64,000 bases of DNA from Atherinomorus stipes. Lineage: Eukaryota; Chordata; Actinopteri; Atheriniformes; Atherinidae. The notes below the pieces were generated by a model. It saw only the letters and a list, made by a program, of their open reading frames with translations, had not been told where the DNA came from and did no database searches. This document shows positions 48,811 through 60,260 of this stretch, piece after piece. The stretch spans positions 1 to 64,000 of the forward strand of contig JALJCO010001050.1 of assembly GCA_023101725.1 (NCBI GenBank), written 5' to 3'. Made by a program: the position numbers and the translations under genes. Each line of letters starts with the position of its first letter. Positions within the stretch are counted from its first letter, which is position 1.

Positions 48811-51427
48811 TGTCACGCTTTGATACTTTTTTGATACAAAAAAATTACATTTTCATACCTTTTTTTTTTTTTTTAAACCCAATGTCCTTTTGCCCACAAA
48901 AGCTTACCATCAGGGTCATAGTTTACATGAGAACCAAAGTAGTTCCAAATAGCAGACCTGAATGTAGTCCAACACAGATCCAATGAGTTTTTAACAGAGC
49001 TCATCATCAGAACACAAGTTGATAAAACAAATTAAAAACTGTATTGTTCGATTCATACATGATGCCCACACTTCAGTACACACCTGTAGAGTTCAGTTTG
49101 ATAAGAATATGTATTGTTGCACCCCTACTAAAAACCCACCAAAGTCAACCAACCCGAGAACATACAAAAACCGATTAAGTTAGTTATTTAATGGTGAAAA
49201 TAGTGGAATATTTTGATACAAGAAGATCAAACATGACTTAAAAAAAACACTGGTCTAACTAAACATGCCTAAGATTCAAGTTAATGTTGATTTATATCCA
49301 TTTATTCCATATTTACTCTATTAATTCAAAAATTTTCCATAATTCAATAGATTTTAAGTGATTTTCATGTGATTTTTTTGCCTTTTCAACTCTTCATTCA
49401 AAAGGAGCAAGGGGAAAATGGATGAAAACGAGGGAGGAAAAAATCTCAATTGGTAGAAAAGGGAAAGGAAAATACATGCATCGTATGAGAGACAACCATG
49501 GAAATGTGTGCACTGACAAAAAGGAAAAAAAAAAAGTTGTGTGAATAACTTTTTGTGAATTCCCAGTTCAGCCTCCACTGTGTGTGTGTCTTTGTGTAGA
49601 TGGTGTGTGAGCATGCATGGTGAGGGGCCCTTGTTATTATGTCCTGCTGCTTTTCAATGGAACAGCTGTGCGAGTCTCCAGCCGCCTCCAAACAAGGCAC
49701 AGGCTGCCTGGTAACTGCACTCCCATTGGCTGACTTTCTACGTCGTCTGACCAATCGTGTGCACCACATGTTTAGGAAGCGCATGGGGGTAGAAAAACAT
49801 AACACAGAGGGAGAGAAAAGAAAGAACTGTGAGAAAGTTTGCTGTGAAAAAAAAAAACATGCGTGAAGTTGAGAGAGATTTCAGCTTATGTTTCTAACCG
49901 AGTGATTAGATCGAGAAAACAATGAGAACAAAGAGACTGATCACACTTGGGGGAGGGAAGGTTTTTCTCTGATTTCATATGAAAATGTTTCTCAAATCCT
50001 GTATTTGGTTCCCTCCAGTGTTTTTTCTCTATTAGCTTTGACTTTGTGATTCTTATTACAACTTTATTTGATGTTTTCTTTGTTTAGAATAAAATCTTTA
50101 GGCTTGAATCTCAGAAGGCAGATCTCAGATTTAAAAAGGTACTGTTTCCCCCCATCCTTTGTCCTGAGTAGAGCTTGTTTTGAGTGACAACAAGAAGATG
50201 GTGACTTTTCTTCATGGAAGCTGTTGGCTTTGTGTCTGGCAGGCTGAGACGTGCCACTGCAAAACCAGCGTTTCCAGGGCTTTGACTGGGCTTACTGGGG
50301 GATTTGAGTCACTGCTCTTGGGGATAATAGGTGTTTGTTTTACAGTAGCTGTGACGCATGCAGTTGCTAGATGTGAGGTTGGTAGAGGAGGAAGAAAAGT
50401 TTCTAACAATCACTAGAACTATCATTTCTTTATACATTCTCCATGGGAGTCCAAACAGATCACCGGGTATTTGTTTGTGTGTGAATAGTACGCAAGTAGG
50501 TGGACTCGGTGCTTAGAAACATCCTGTAATAGCCACTAAAAGCAGCCTATGCATGTGTGTGAGAATTTCTTCACAGCTCTTCTCACCACTGGAGGTCACA
50601 CCTCCTACGGATCTCGGGTAAAACTTTTCCATAAGTTAACAAGACCTGCAAAGAGTTGCAGACAGAAAGAGGAAGAGAGGCAGCCCACTGGCAAAACATG
50701 TGCAAACGCTCTTCTAATCACACTGTAGCAAAGGCGCACATGCACATAATCGTCTATGACTCTGCCATTTGTCAGTGCGGAAAATACACAACCGCATTTG
50801 CAGTAGAGTTTGCTGACATGGCGTAGCAGTTGGCGTTTCTGACTAAGTGGATATCACTGCCACAAGTAGCAGCTGACAGTATCTCAGCTCAAAAGCACAT
50901 ATAACTTTTTGCCTGATTCAGATTTTGTTGGTGACCTAAACAAGAACACAAATGTGTGACAGAATAATAAATTTGCATTTTAGCTTTTAAAAGTAGAATC
51001 AGGGAGAAGTTACAATATTTGAACATTTTTAACATATTTCAGTTGATCAAATATGGAAGTATTTTTTTTTTTTACCCATTCACAAATGTGGAGATTTGTT
51101 GGGGTTTTTTTTTTTGCAAATTTTTGTTTTACATTTAGATGTCAGAATTTTAATGTTAGTTACAGGTAAACAGTTGCTGAATGGCTGAGTGTATGTAAGG
51201 CAGGCTGCTGTAATAAATTGTGTATATTTATGAATTACACGTACATAATTGCTGTATTTTGTCATTCAAGCCACATTAACAGATGACTGTCTGCATGCAA
51301 TGTTCAATTATCACAATATAATATATAGCAGCACTACTAAAATTGGCATATTTTTAGCACTTTGGTGCCACTTTAATATTATTATTATTATTATTATTTA
51401 GATTGATTCAGGTTTTATCTTGCATCC
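48811..51427. other. Non-coding stretch, no gene seen
   Basis: No exon is supported. Poly-T runs occur at 48859-48875 and 51064-51073. The 119-residue minus frame at 49446-49805 has no domain. Confidence 0.45.
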
Positions 51428-51600
51428 CACCTCTTCTCTGAGCTCTCTCCTGCCAGTAAAAGTCAGTCCAATGTTACTTCTTGTCTTATCTCTTGCTGTG
51501 TCACTAATTCTTTTCTTCTTTCATTCTCTCTTTCTTTTTTTTTTTTTTCTTTTTAACTTGTCCTTTCTAGCATCATAGCAGAGGAATGGTGATCTGGCTG
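51428..51600 (-). pseudogene. Fossil coding segment (copy d)
   Basis: On the minus strand, broken frames give ARDKTRSNIGLTFTGRRELR followed by EEVGC. This preserves the downstream part of the segment best; the start has been lost in a poly-A/T expansion at 51535-51556. Confidence 0.5.
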
Positions 51601-51985
51601 CTGTGATGTGCCAAACAAATATGCTTTGTCAAGAGAAACTTTATGAATATAAGGCTCTTCTTGATATTTAAATACTATGCTTTATTTTTTGTTTTTATAA
51701 TGATTCTGTTGCTGAATGTACGCTGGGCCTGACAAGGGAGGTGATGGCAGAGAAAGGAGGGAGTAAACAGAAGAAATGGGGGAAGTGGAGAAAAAAAAAA
51801 GAAAACTCTGTTGCACATATAAAACATCTTCAAGAAAAACAAAGTTGACAATTATTGGGAGCTCATGAGACAGACGAGCTGGGAAAAAAAGGGAATTACA
51901 AAAATAAAAGCATCAGCAGCACAAAGAAAAGAAACACAACTGTATTAGTGATAAATACCAGAGGACATCACAGAGACTTTCTTTC
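51601..51985. other. Short non-coding stretch
   Basis: Nothing recognised. Confidence 0.4.
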
Positions 51986-52364
51986 ATGCAAATTAGTAAA
52001 TGTGGGGCAAAATATCAGGAATGAATAGTGATTAGTGACCAGGCCCCATGTAAAGATAAGAAGCAGATCAGGGGCCCCTGAGGACCTGGGCGACCAGCAG
52101 CCACCCCAGAGAACAAGTCTCAGCAGGCCACCACAGAGACGACCACACATCCGCCCAGAAGGCAGCAGAGGAAGGCCCCAGTCAGAGCGCTGAGAGGCCA
52201 CGAGGCACAAGGCCTCATGCCAGGGACAGCTGGGCGCCAGGCCCTCAAGAGTCATCATCCCAGCCATCAAGACCAAGTCCCACTGGATGGCCACCCAGTA
52301 CGAGTCAGCACCCACTCTCACACCCCAGTCAGGCGCCCCAGGACCGCAGCGCAACCAGGCTCTC
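51986..52364. repeat. G+C-rich island of unusual composition
   Basis: From about 52035 the sequence is rich in CAG, CCA and GGCC words with few CpGs and no A/T runs, unlike both flanks. The minus frame of 128 residues (51968-52354) spans it but shows no domain. It adjoins a fossil coding segment, so it may be part of the same mobile element (for example a 5' region). Confidence 0.35.
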
Positions 52365-52445
52365 TTTTTCGTTAATCATTTTCTCCAACAATGTCCTCTT
52401 GGGATTCTTTCCTGAATCAGCCAAGATGTGCGAGTTGTGACATAG
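52365..52445 (-). pseudogene. Fossil coding segment (copy e)
   Basis: The minus strand reads LADSGKNPKRTLLEKMIN, matching the start region of the segment (MSDSVKK-x-KETLLEE). Only this short part remains. Confidence 0.4.
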
Positions 52446-52547
52446 TCCCATGATGCTCCTCGCTAAAACACAGACAAGATCAATGACAGTTTAAGCACCA
52501 TTAATGTCAGTGTGTTATCAAAACCAGTCAGAAGCACAAAGGTTTGG

Positions 52548-53250
52548 AGGGATAGTCCACCCACAGAGTGATGTACTGTCATTTTCTACTCACCCTCATG
52601 CTGAGCAGACTCTGGAGAACTTGTTTAATACGTCAAATACACCAGAAACTGGGAAAGTTTTTCGTTATCCACCGACTTTCATATAAGGGGGGTGACCGGC
52701 GCTCAAAACAAAAAGGTCCATAAAAGCCCATAAACTTGGCAATGTTCCTCCATACTGCCTCCAAGTGTCCTGAGTGGGTAGCGTCCATAATTTATTCCAA
52801 ACAACATCATTTGGTATATTTTTACAGCCTTAACAGTAGAATATTGCACTCCCCCGATGCGCGTCCATGCGAGTTCATGACATACGGCTTCCGTAGTGTC
52901 GTGCACTCACATGGACGCTCATCGGTGCAGTCTATGTACTACTGTTTAGGCTATAAAAATATACCAAATGATGTCATTTCCTGTAAATTATGGACACTAC
53001 CCACTCAGGACACTTGGATTACATTGGACGAGCAGTATGGAGGAATATTGCCAAGTTTTTGTAGACTTTTATGGACCTTTTTGTTTCGAGCGCCCGGTCA
53101 CCCCCATCATATAAAAGTCGGCTAATAATGAAAACTCCCCCTGGACCTCTGGCTGTGTATGAGATATTAAAATAGTGCTCCAGTCTTACTCAGCATGAGG
53201 GTGAGTAGAAAATGAAGGCACATCACTCTGTGGGTGTTGTATCCCTTTAA
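52548..53250. repeat. 703-bp near-perfect palindrome (foldback element J)
   Basis: The left end AGGGATAGTCCACCCACAGA and the right end TCTGTGGGTGTTGTATCCCT are inverted. The match continues inward through TGGACCTTTTTG, ATAATTTATTCCAAACAACA-type and TATACCAAATGATGT sequences to a centre near 52895 (CGGCTTCCG), with almost no loop. The arms are about 350 bp with scattered mismatches and small indels. One arm recurs at 48585-48810. Coding capacity: none. Confidence 0.85.
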
Positions 53251-55588
53251 GCTCAGAACTTATGTAATTATGTTTTTAAACCATGTCTGTCATTTGGTAA
53301 TAGATTACATCTTCAGCTGGCATTAAGTAATACTGAGAGTCGTACAGTATATGATATGTAAAGTAGGCACGTCTTGACATGTAGAAAACAAGAAAAGATC
53401 AGTTTTTCAAACAGAATGGCAGCTTTATTAAGTTTGCTTAACTTTATTAAGCTTCTGACTGCAGACTAATGAAATCTCAGGCCTGCAGGGATACAGCTTA
53501 AAATTCCTCTGTTCAATTCCTGCTCATAATGATCAGATTATAAGTGCTGAGAACTTTATGGAACAGGGTAATTAGAACAATTCATTCCCCATTTTATTCT
53601 TCTTTAGAAGTGTTGCTACCAACATTAAACAACAAGTTTGCAAAGTGTTTATCAGTGAAGTTGCCCTTCTACAAGGACACACTCCAACAGTTGTCACTCA
53701 TCTTGATGAGCTGCATTACTTGAGAAAAGCAGCTCCTGGAGCCCGAGGCACAAACGGGCTCTTCCCCTAAAGTCAGCAGCTGCTGAAGAGGGACACGGTG
53801 AGTGCTGGCAAACCGCCATTTGAAGAAGAAAAAGCAAAAAGAAACGACAGAGCTGGTGTTCACGGGGGACTTTTGGTGGCTAAATGGCCGGTTTTACTGC
53901 CAGATGTGATGTTTTGATGGTGTTCCTGCCTTGTGGCTGCTGACTTTAATGTGCTTCCCTTAGCTCGGCTTATGCTGGTTGCAAACAAATTCCTTAAATC
54001 CCGACCTGTGGCACCGCCACAGAAAAGTAGATTGTGGTATAAAGCATGAGCTCAGACAGCATGGCAGATAAGATGAAATGAATAATTGATTTTGCATCTG
54101 CGGGGTCATAAAGGGTAATCTGCAGAGAAGTCCAATGCTCAAAACAAGGCTTGTGGTTTATTCAGATCGTCCAGGACATATTTGTGGTCGAACTGCTACA
54201 TGAGAAACTATCAATAAATTTCTAAATGAAATAACTGTATGCAATAAGTACTGAATGATTTTATAAATAGTGCTTGGCACAGATGCAAGCCAGAAAAACA
54301 ATCATAATCTGATAACTCTGTCATAAGTAATCATCTGCTGAGCTTCTCTGTTAAACTGAACGTAACAAAACACACAAAAGAGTGAGTGTACTACTGAACT
54401 GCAGTGAAATAGATTAAAACATATTACAGAGGCTTTATCAGATCAGACAGCTATGATTTAGTGCATTTGGCTGCAGTGACAAGATACCAACAAACTTTAA
54501 GCAGTTAATTTGTGAACATGGTTTTAGTGGGGTCTTTTAAGGCCTCGTGTGTGGGGCTAAAGTGCATCCAGGGATAAAGCCTGTATTTACACTGACTGGG
54601 TAACACAAAATTTCTGAGAGGAGTTTACCCAAACAGACCAATCACAATTCAAATCAATAACACTCCTCCTGCTTTTGGCGAGCCTACTTGTGTGAGAAAA
54701 CAGCTTCAATCTGCTCCTACTGCACTGGCCAGACAACCCCAGCGTAATCCCTGGAGTCCAGTTCAGGATTACACTGTCTGCTCCGCCCTCCATCTCTGCA
54801 TTATAGAAATTAGACTGGATTACTGTATGTGAACCATATATTTAAAAAAAAAAAGACATACCCTGCATTAAACCTGTCCAGAACTCATGAGACATCGTTT
54901 AGTTTCCTAAAAACGACAACGCCTGTCATTTCCCTGAGATCAGTTAGCATGGGGCAGATTTAGGAAACTCAGCTCTACACAACACAAACAAAGCATCTAC
55001 CCTGATTTGCTCTTATCTGGTAGGATCTGGAGCACCAAGGCAGTACTAAAATGCTGATTTGTTTTGTTTAGTGCTTTGGAACATGTTGCCATAGTGACTG
55101 TGATACTTATTTCTTGGTGGATGTGCAGGTTTCAAGCTCTGGCAGATGGTTTCTGTTCACTATCACTGGAGGTGTGTTTATTAAGAGGGCTAACATGATG
55201 AGATTTTCTTCATCTGTATCTGGACAAAAGACAGAAACCTGCGTGAGAGTTTTCTGTGCATGTTTATGTGAGGTTAGCGTCATTTGTTCTGAATGAAAGC
55301 AGATGGTTGGTGTTTCTGAAGCATAAGCGGCTCCAGCAGGATTTTTATTAGCTGTGTGATCTCTTTGTTTATCTTCTTTTTTTTCTTTCAATCCGGGAAA
55401 AAAATTGATGAGCTGTTGATGCAGTCTGTTCATATAAATCCCTAATTTTTTCCTGGTTTGGTTCCCTTCTCAGTGCTGATAAAAAAACATCTGCAAAACA
55501 GTCATCTTCAAGAAGCAGTATAGAGAACTCCGGAAGATTTTCTAAGTGACGTGTCGATGGCGAATATGACATCAACGCTGCATCCTGT
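53251..55588. other. Non-coding stretch, no gene seen
   Basis: No exon or repeat border recognised. The 108-residue minus frame at 55107-55433 lacks a domain. Confidence 0.45.
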
Positions 55589-55735
55589 CTCCTCTCTGAG
55601 CTTTTTCAAGCCACTAAAAGTCAGTCTATGTTAACTCTTGCCTTTTCTCTATGTCTGATATTTTCTTTCTTTCTTTTTGTCTTTCTCCAATAATGCCTTC
55701 CTCATGACTGCTTGTTAGTGTGTGACATAGTGAGT
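55589..55735 (-). pseudogene. Fossil coding segment (copy f)
   Basis: The minus strand gives MRKALLEKDKKKERK and, in another frame, RLTFSGLKKLREETGC. The order matches the other copies, with at least one frameshift and a stop. Confidence 0.5.
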
Positions 55736-56018
55736 AAATAAGTGCTACTTTATGACCACAAAAATGGGCATGTCCATTTCACCGAATACTTTTAGGAATC
55801 TAGTAAAGTTGTGTTTATGTTGTTCATAGTTTTCACAATTTGTCTACTTGCATGCTCCTGGTGATTGTTGTACAGAGGCCGTCGGTCTGTTGGGTTTGAG
55901 TTGTTGTAGTTGTTTTTTTCTTTTACATCTTTATGTCCCTCTTCCTCTCTTCATTCTTTTCTTTACTCCACTGTTCCCCAATCCACTGAAGTCTTTCTCT
56001 CTCCCCCTCTCTCTGTAT

Positions 56019-56019
<1 letters not shown>
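55736..56019. other. Short non-coding stretch
   Basis: Pyrimidine-rich towards its right end; nothing else recognised. Confidence 0.4.

Positions 56020-56073
<54 letters not shown>
56020..56073. repeat. (TA)n microsatellite, left of MITE D
   Basis: Interrupted TATAAATA followed by pure TA, ending directly at the left terminus of the MITE. Confidence 0.95.
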
Positions 56074-56076
<3 letters not shown>

Positions 56077-56504
56077 TCATCCTCAAAATAGTTCATACCC
56101 TCCAATTAAAGAAAAGGCTGAATTCACAATAGTAATTTAAATAACAAAAAACTAAAGAAACTAATAACAAAAATCAGTGAAATAAAACATTGCTTTTGAA
56201 TTGTGGTTGGAAATAATAATAATAATGAAAAAACAAGCAAACAAAACTGTCCCAGAGACACTAGAGCACCTTTCCCATTAACAGTGCACCAAAATACCTG
56301 TCAACAGGAGGAGAAATCTTTCTGAACATTAGAGAAAACACCTGATTGCAGTGATTGCCTCTAAGTGTCGCTAAACAAAATTTTAGCCTCCAACCCCCAT
56401 CAGCTTATTTTATTTTTTGCGTGTTTGTTTTTAATATTACTTTCAAACCACAGTTCAAAATCAATGTCAAGGCTTTCATATAATTTTTATTCATTATTAC
56501 TTTA

Positions 56505-56505
<1 letters not shown>
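56074..56505 (+). mobile_element. Tc1-derived MITE, copy D
   Basis: The left end CAGTCATCCTCAAAATAGTT and the shared internal marks (TACCTGTCAACAGG, GATTGCAGTGATTGCCTC, TCAAAATCAATGTCAAG) identify it. The right terminus is missing and is replaced by a (GT)(TA)n array. Confidence 0.8.

Positions 56506-56572
<67 letters not shown>
56506..56572. repeat. (TA)n microsatellite, right of MITE D
   Basis: A short GT run leads into more than 50 bp of TA repeat. Confidence 0.95.
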
Positions 56573-56573
<1 letters not shown>

Positions 56574-56931
56574 GAAAATTTCTATTGAGGAAGAATACAA
56601 ACTTGCCACTCAAAATAGGGTCACATTCTCCAATACATAACTAATATTTCCTTTGACCTCCTTAAGCTTTGATCACAGCAACATTTGCTGTCACATTTTC
56701 TCGATAAGTCTGCATTAATTTTTCCACGAAGCTCTTGTATTGATGATAGGAGAGTCCCACCACTGCACAAAGCCCTTGAGTTCCCCTTCACATTTTGCAT
56801 GTGGAAATGTTCTTATTTTCACCATTAAACATGGCTTTGAGTTCTACTGTTGTTTTTCTTTGACTTGATTTCATCAAATGCTTTTCTGACCAGATTCCTT
56901 TTTTTTTTTTACAAAAACAATGTTTCTCCAC

Positions 56932-57899
56932 TAGGGCTGGGACAATTCGTCGACGTAACCGATTACGTCGACACAAAAAATACGTCGACGCAAAATATGC
57001 GTACCGATGCGTCGTCAGACCAAAACAAAGATGGCGGCGCCACGCGACTTCAGACTAAAACAAAGATGGTGGCGCGATCTCCGCGAGCGGCTCTTCCAGT
57101 TTCCATAGTGTAAGGCAGTGAAGGCCCACACTCGTTTATCGAAGGTATAGGGATATTAGGGATGGTGAATCCGAAGCCTAATGAGACATGAGACAACTTC
57201 CGTGAGATCGACGCCATGTTTTCAGACACGTCAGGCCTGTTTGAGACGGTCAGCATGAAGCATGAGCTCCATCTGCTGGTGGTGGGTGTGAACTGCAGAT
57301 GACGGGAGCTGTTGGTAATAGTACTGTGTAGTCACTTCTGGGATAAATAAAGCATTTTTAATTTCATTTCCAAGTGATTGGCACTCGTATTAAGCATTAA
57401 CAGAATAAAGATGAAGATGCACTTTTTCTGGAAGCTAGACCCATGTTCAATATAGATGTTCAACTCTGAATGTTTACTTATCTTCATTATCTTTTGTTGA
57501 AAAATAATATCTGTTTTAGCTTAAATCCTCCAAGTTTACATGATCATATTATTTCAATAATGACTTTTTTATTATTATTTTCATATAAATGAAAGCATTA
57601 AAAGCCTGTTTTTCAGTCGGCTGTGTTTTCAACATCAATTTTACATTCTGTTGGTTCATGAAAAACTCCATGACAGACTGCTGCTCCCACTGCCTTTTTA
57701 TTCATGCTCTTTTTTTACATTTTAGATATCTATATCAGCATATATAAATTGCTGTCTGTCAATTTATGAGGAGATAATCGATAATCGAGTCGAATCGAGT
57801 CGAATCGAGCTAAAAAAGTGAATCGTTAGATTAATCGATGCATCGAAAAAATAATCGATAGATTAATCGTTTAAAGAAAAATCATTTAACACAGCCCTA
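56932..57899. mobile_element. hAT element, 968 bp, 8-bp duplication
   Basis: The ends TAGGGCTGGGACAATTCGTC and CACAGCCCTA are inverted in the outer bases. TTCTCCAC flanks both sides (56924-56931 and 57900-57907). Near the left end GTCGACG-type words repeat; near the right end TAATCGAT and TCGAATCGAG words repeat. This pairing of ends is familiar from non-autonomous hAT elements of fish. No transposase frame remains. Confidence 0.88.
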
Positions 57900-57907
57900 T
57901 TCTCCAC

Positions 57908-60127
57908 TATCGCTCCAGTTTTGATAATGAATTGTACAGTTCTTATCCAGTTTTAGTAGTTTTTTTTTCCATCTCCTTAGATGTTTTCTCTGCCTGATGC
58001 CAAAAATGTGATCCTTCTTTAACAGACTAACATCTTTTCCATGACCAGGATGTGTCTTTGTAGGTTTGTTTTAGAAATGACAAGCAACTCATTACATCTG
58101 TTGGGGTTAAATAACTTAATAATCATTCATGCAGCAATTATCCAATAGGAGGCTCATACCTATTCATTAGTTAAATCCAGGTGGTGACTTTTATTCTGGC
58201 GAGGCAGTTTATTCAAATTTGCATTGGAAGTATCAACGTCACAAGCAAACTTCAACCACTCAAATCAACAAAGTGATAAAGCAGAGAGAATTATGAGTAG
58301 AAACCATTGTTATGGTTGCACCAAATACCCGTCTACGGATCCAAACTATTGCATTTTGTCCAAAACAGCACAAAGTTTGGAGCATGACAAGATATATATG
58401 TTCATGACTGTAATTTTGCAGATCCACAACCAGGACAAGAACACACAGACAAGGAACAAATATGCAGGGAAGACATTGTTTCTGAAGAAAAAAAAAAAAC
58501 TTGGATAAAAGAGATGCTCTGACACATGCTCTTGCATACTATACAAAAATAGCTAAATAGTATGCAGCTCATCCTACAAAAGTTCAAGACATTACAGAGA
58601 ATTTATCAAAGGTCTTAAAAACTGAACCCATTGACCCAAGTACTCCAAGCTGAAAAACACTAACAGAGCACTTCAATGCTGGTGACAGAAGTTTGTCGGT
58701 GACTCTTGACTGCATTCAATCACAGATATATGTTTGCTTTGGGTAAAGCATGTAACTTACTGACAAATTAGAAAATAGACACAGGAAGGAAATCAATTAT
58801 TTTAAAAATGATACGTTCTAATTATTATTTTGTGATAAGTGGTTACTAGATGGATGGGTGAATCAAAGTTGAGAGAGCGCCTTATCCATGCTCAGGAGTT
58901 CAGCCAGAACCTAATCTATCTTCATAAGACGTCACTTGTTATAGAAATAGTTTAAAATATGGGGCTTCAGCATCTGCTTATAGGGGCCATAAATTTGAGG
59001 CTGCTTACTCACACATCTTTGCTAAAAATGCACCTTCCAGAACAAAACAGACAAACATCCTTTTTTTTTTTTTCCAGTTTTCCATTAATAGTCTTTCAGC
59101 TCATTCTTTCTTCCAACTATCTTTGAGCAGCCACATGTAGAATTGGATGATGAGTGGTTTAGTGCAAATGATCCAGACTTAAGCAGTGATTTACATCCCT
59201 GGTTAAAGACGCAGTGGTCCAGACACGTTTCCTATATTACTGGGAGACTGTATTTTCCCCTTCAGTCTGCAGACTCCTTCAAACCTCTGCCAGCAGTAGA
59301 CCTTAAAGGGCAACACGTTATTTTGTAATTTCAGAGAGAAATGGCACAGCTCACATAAGGAGGACTGAATGTTTGAAATGTGGATGCATCTAAATCAGGA
59401 TTTTAGAGGAACAGCTTTATTTGACACATCTGAACTCTAGAGGAATGTGTGTTGTTCTGATCTTAAGGGGAAATAAATCTGAAATGCATGCTGAATAAAA
59501 AGGCTACATACTTATGTTTTTGTGCGCATTTGCTGCAAGTCCTGCTACAAGATAGTTTTAGAGCCAATTACTGTCAGAAAACTCTGGTTACACAAAGTAG
59601 ACTGTAAAAGCTCCAATATATGAATAAGTCCTCAAAGAGTGTTTCTGTTGGACTTCTGAGTTTTAACAAACATGCTGGGAACATTACCTGGAAGATAATT
59701 CGCCTTATTCTTATATATTCAGTCAGTTATGTTTCTCCATAGAGCGATAAAGCTCCGTGCTTTACAATTAAGGTGAATGCGGTGGTGTTCTGCTTATGAT
59801 ACTTGAACAAATCATTAATTTTCAGTTGTTTAGAGTTGAATTAATGAAATTCTTTAAAACACAAGACTGCGAGCGGTGGTATGATCTCTGCAAACCAGCA
59901 AACAGACCAGTTTGCAGACTTGCTCTTCAGAAAGGAGCTAATTCTTCTCCAGTTTCTCCTTTTTAAGTCATGGAATCTGCTGTACAGGTGTTTGTCAGCA
60001 TCATTACATTTTATCAAAAATGTTTTCATTTCAGATTGGTTAAAAATAATTAATATTGGTTCAAAACGGTTGAAAATTAACTTTAATGTTAAGAATGTCA
60101 AGTTCTTTTTAATAATAAATGTGTTTC
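57908..60127. other. Non-coding stretch, no gene seen
   Basis: No exon recognised. Poly-T and poly-A runs occur at 57961-57968, 58488-58499 and 59060-59073. Confidence 0.45.
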
Positions 60128-60204
60128 TTAAAACGTTCACACATATATATCTATATCTATAGCTATCTCTCTATATAAATATAAATATACATATACACGT
60201 ACTG

Positions 60205-60238
<34 letters not shown>

Positions 60239-60260
60239 CATATATATATATAAATATATG
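60128..60260. repeat. Complex TA/TATC microsatellite
   Basis: Mixed TATATC, TATAAATA and pure (TA)n runs. Confidence 0.9.

Noticed and set aside
51968..52354. 128-residue minus frame, Cys/Trp/Gly/Leu-rich
   Set aside because: It is explained by the unusual G+C-rich island; no signal peptide or cysteine spacing of a known family is seen.
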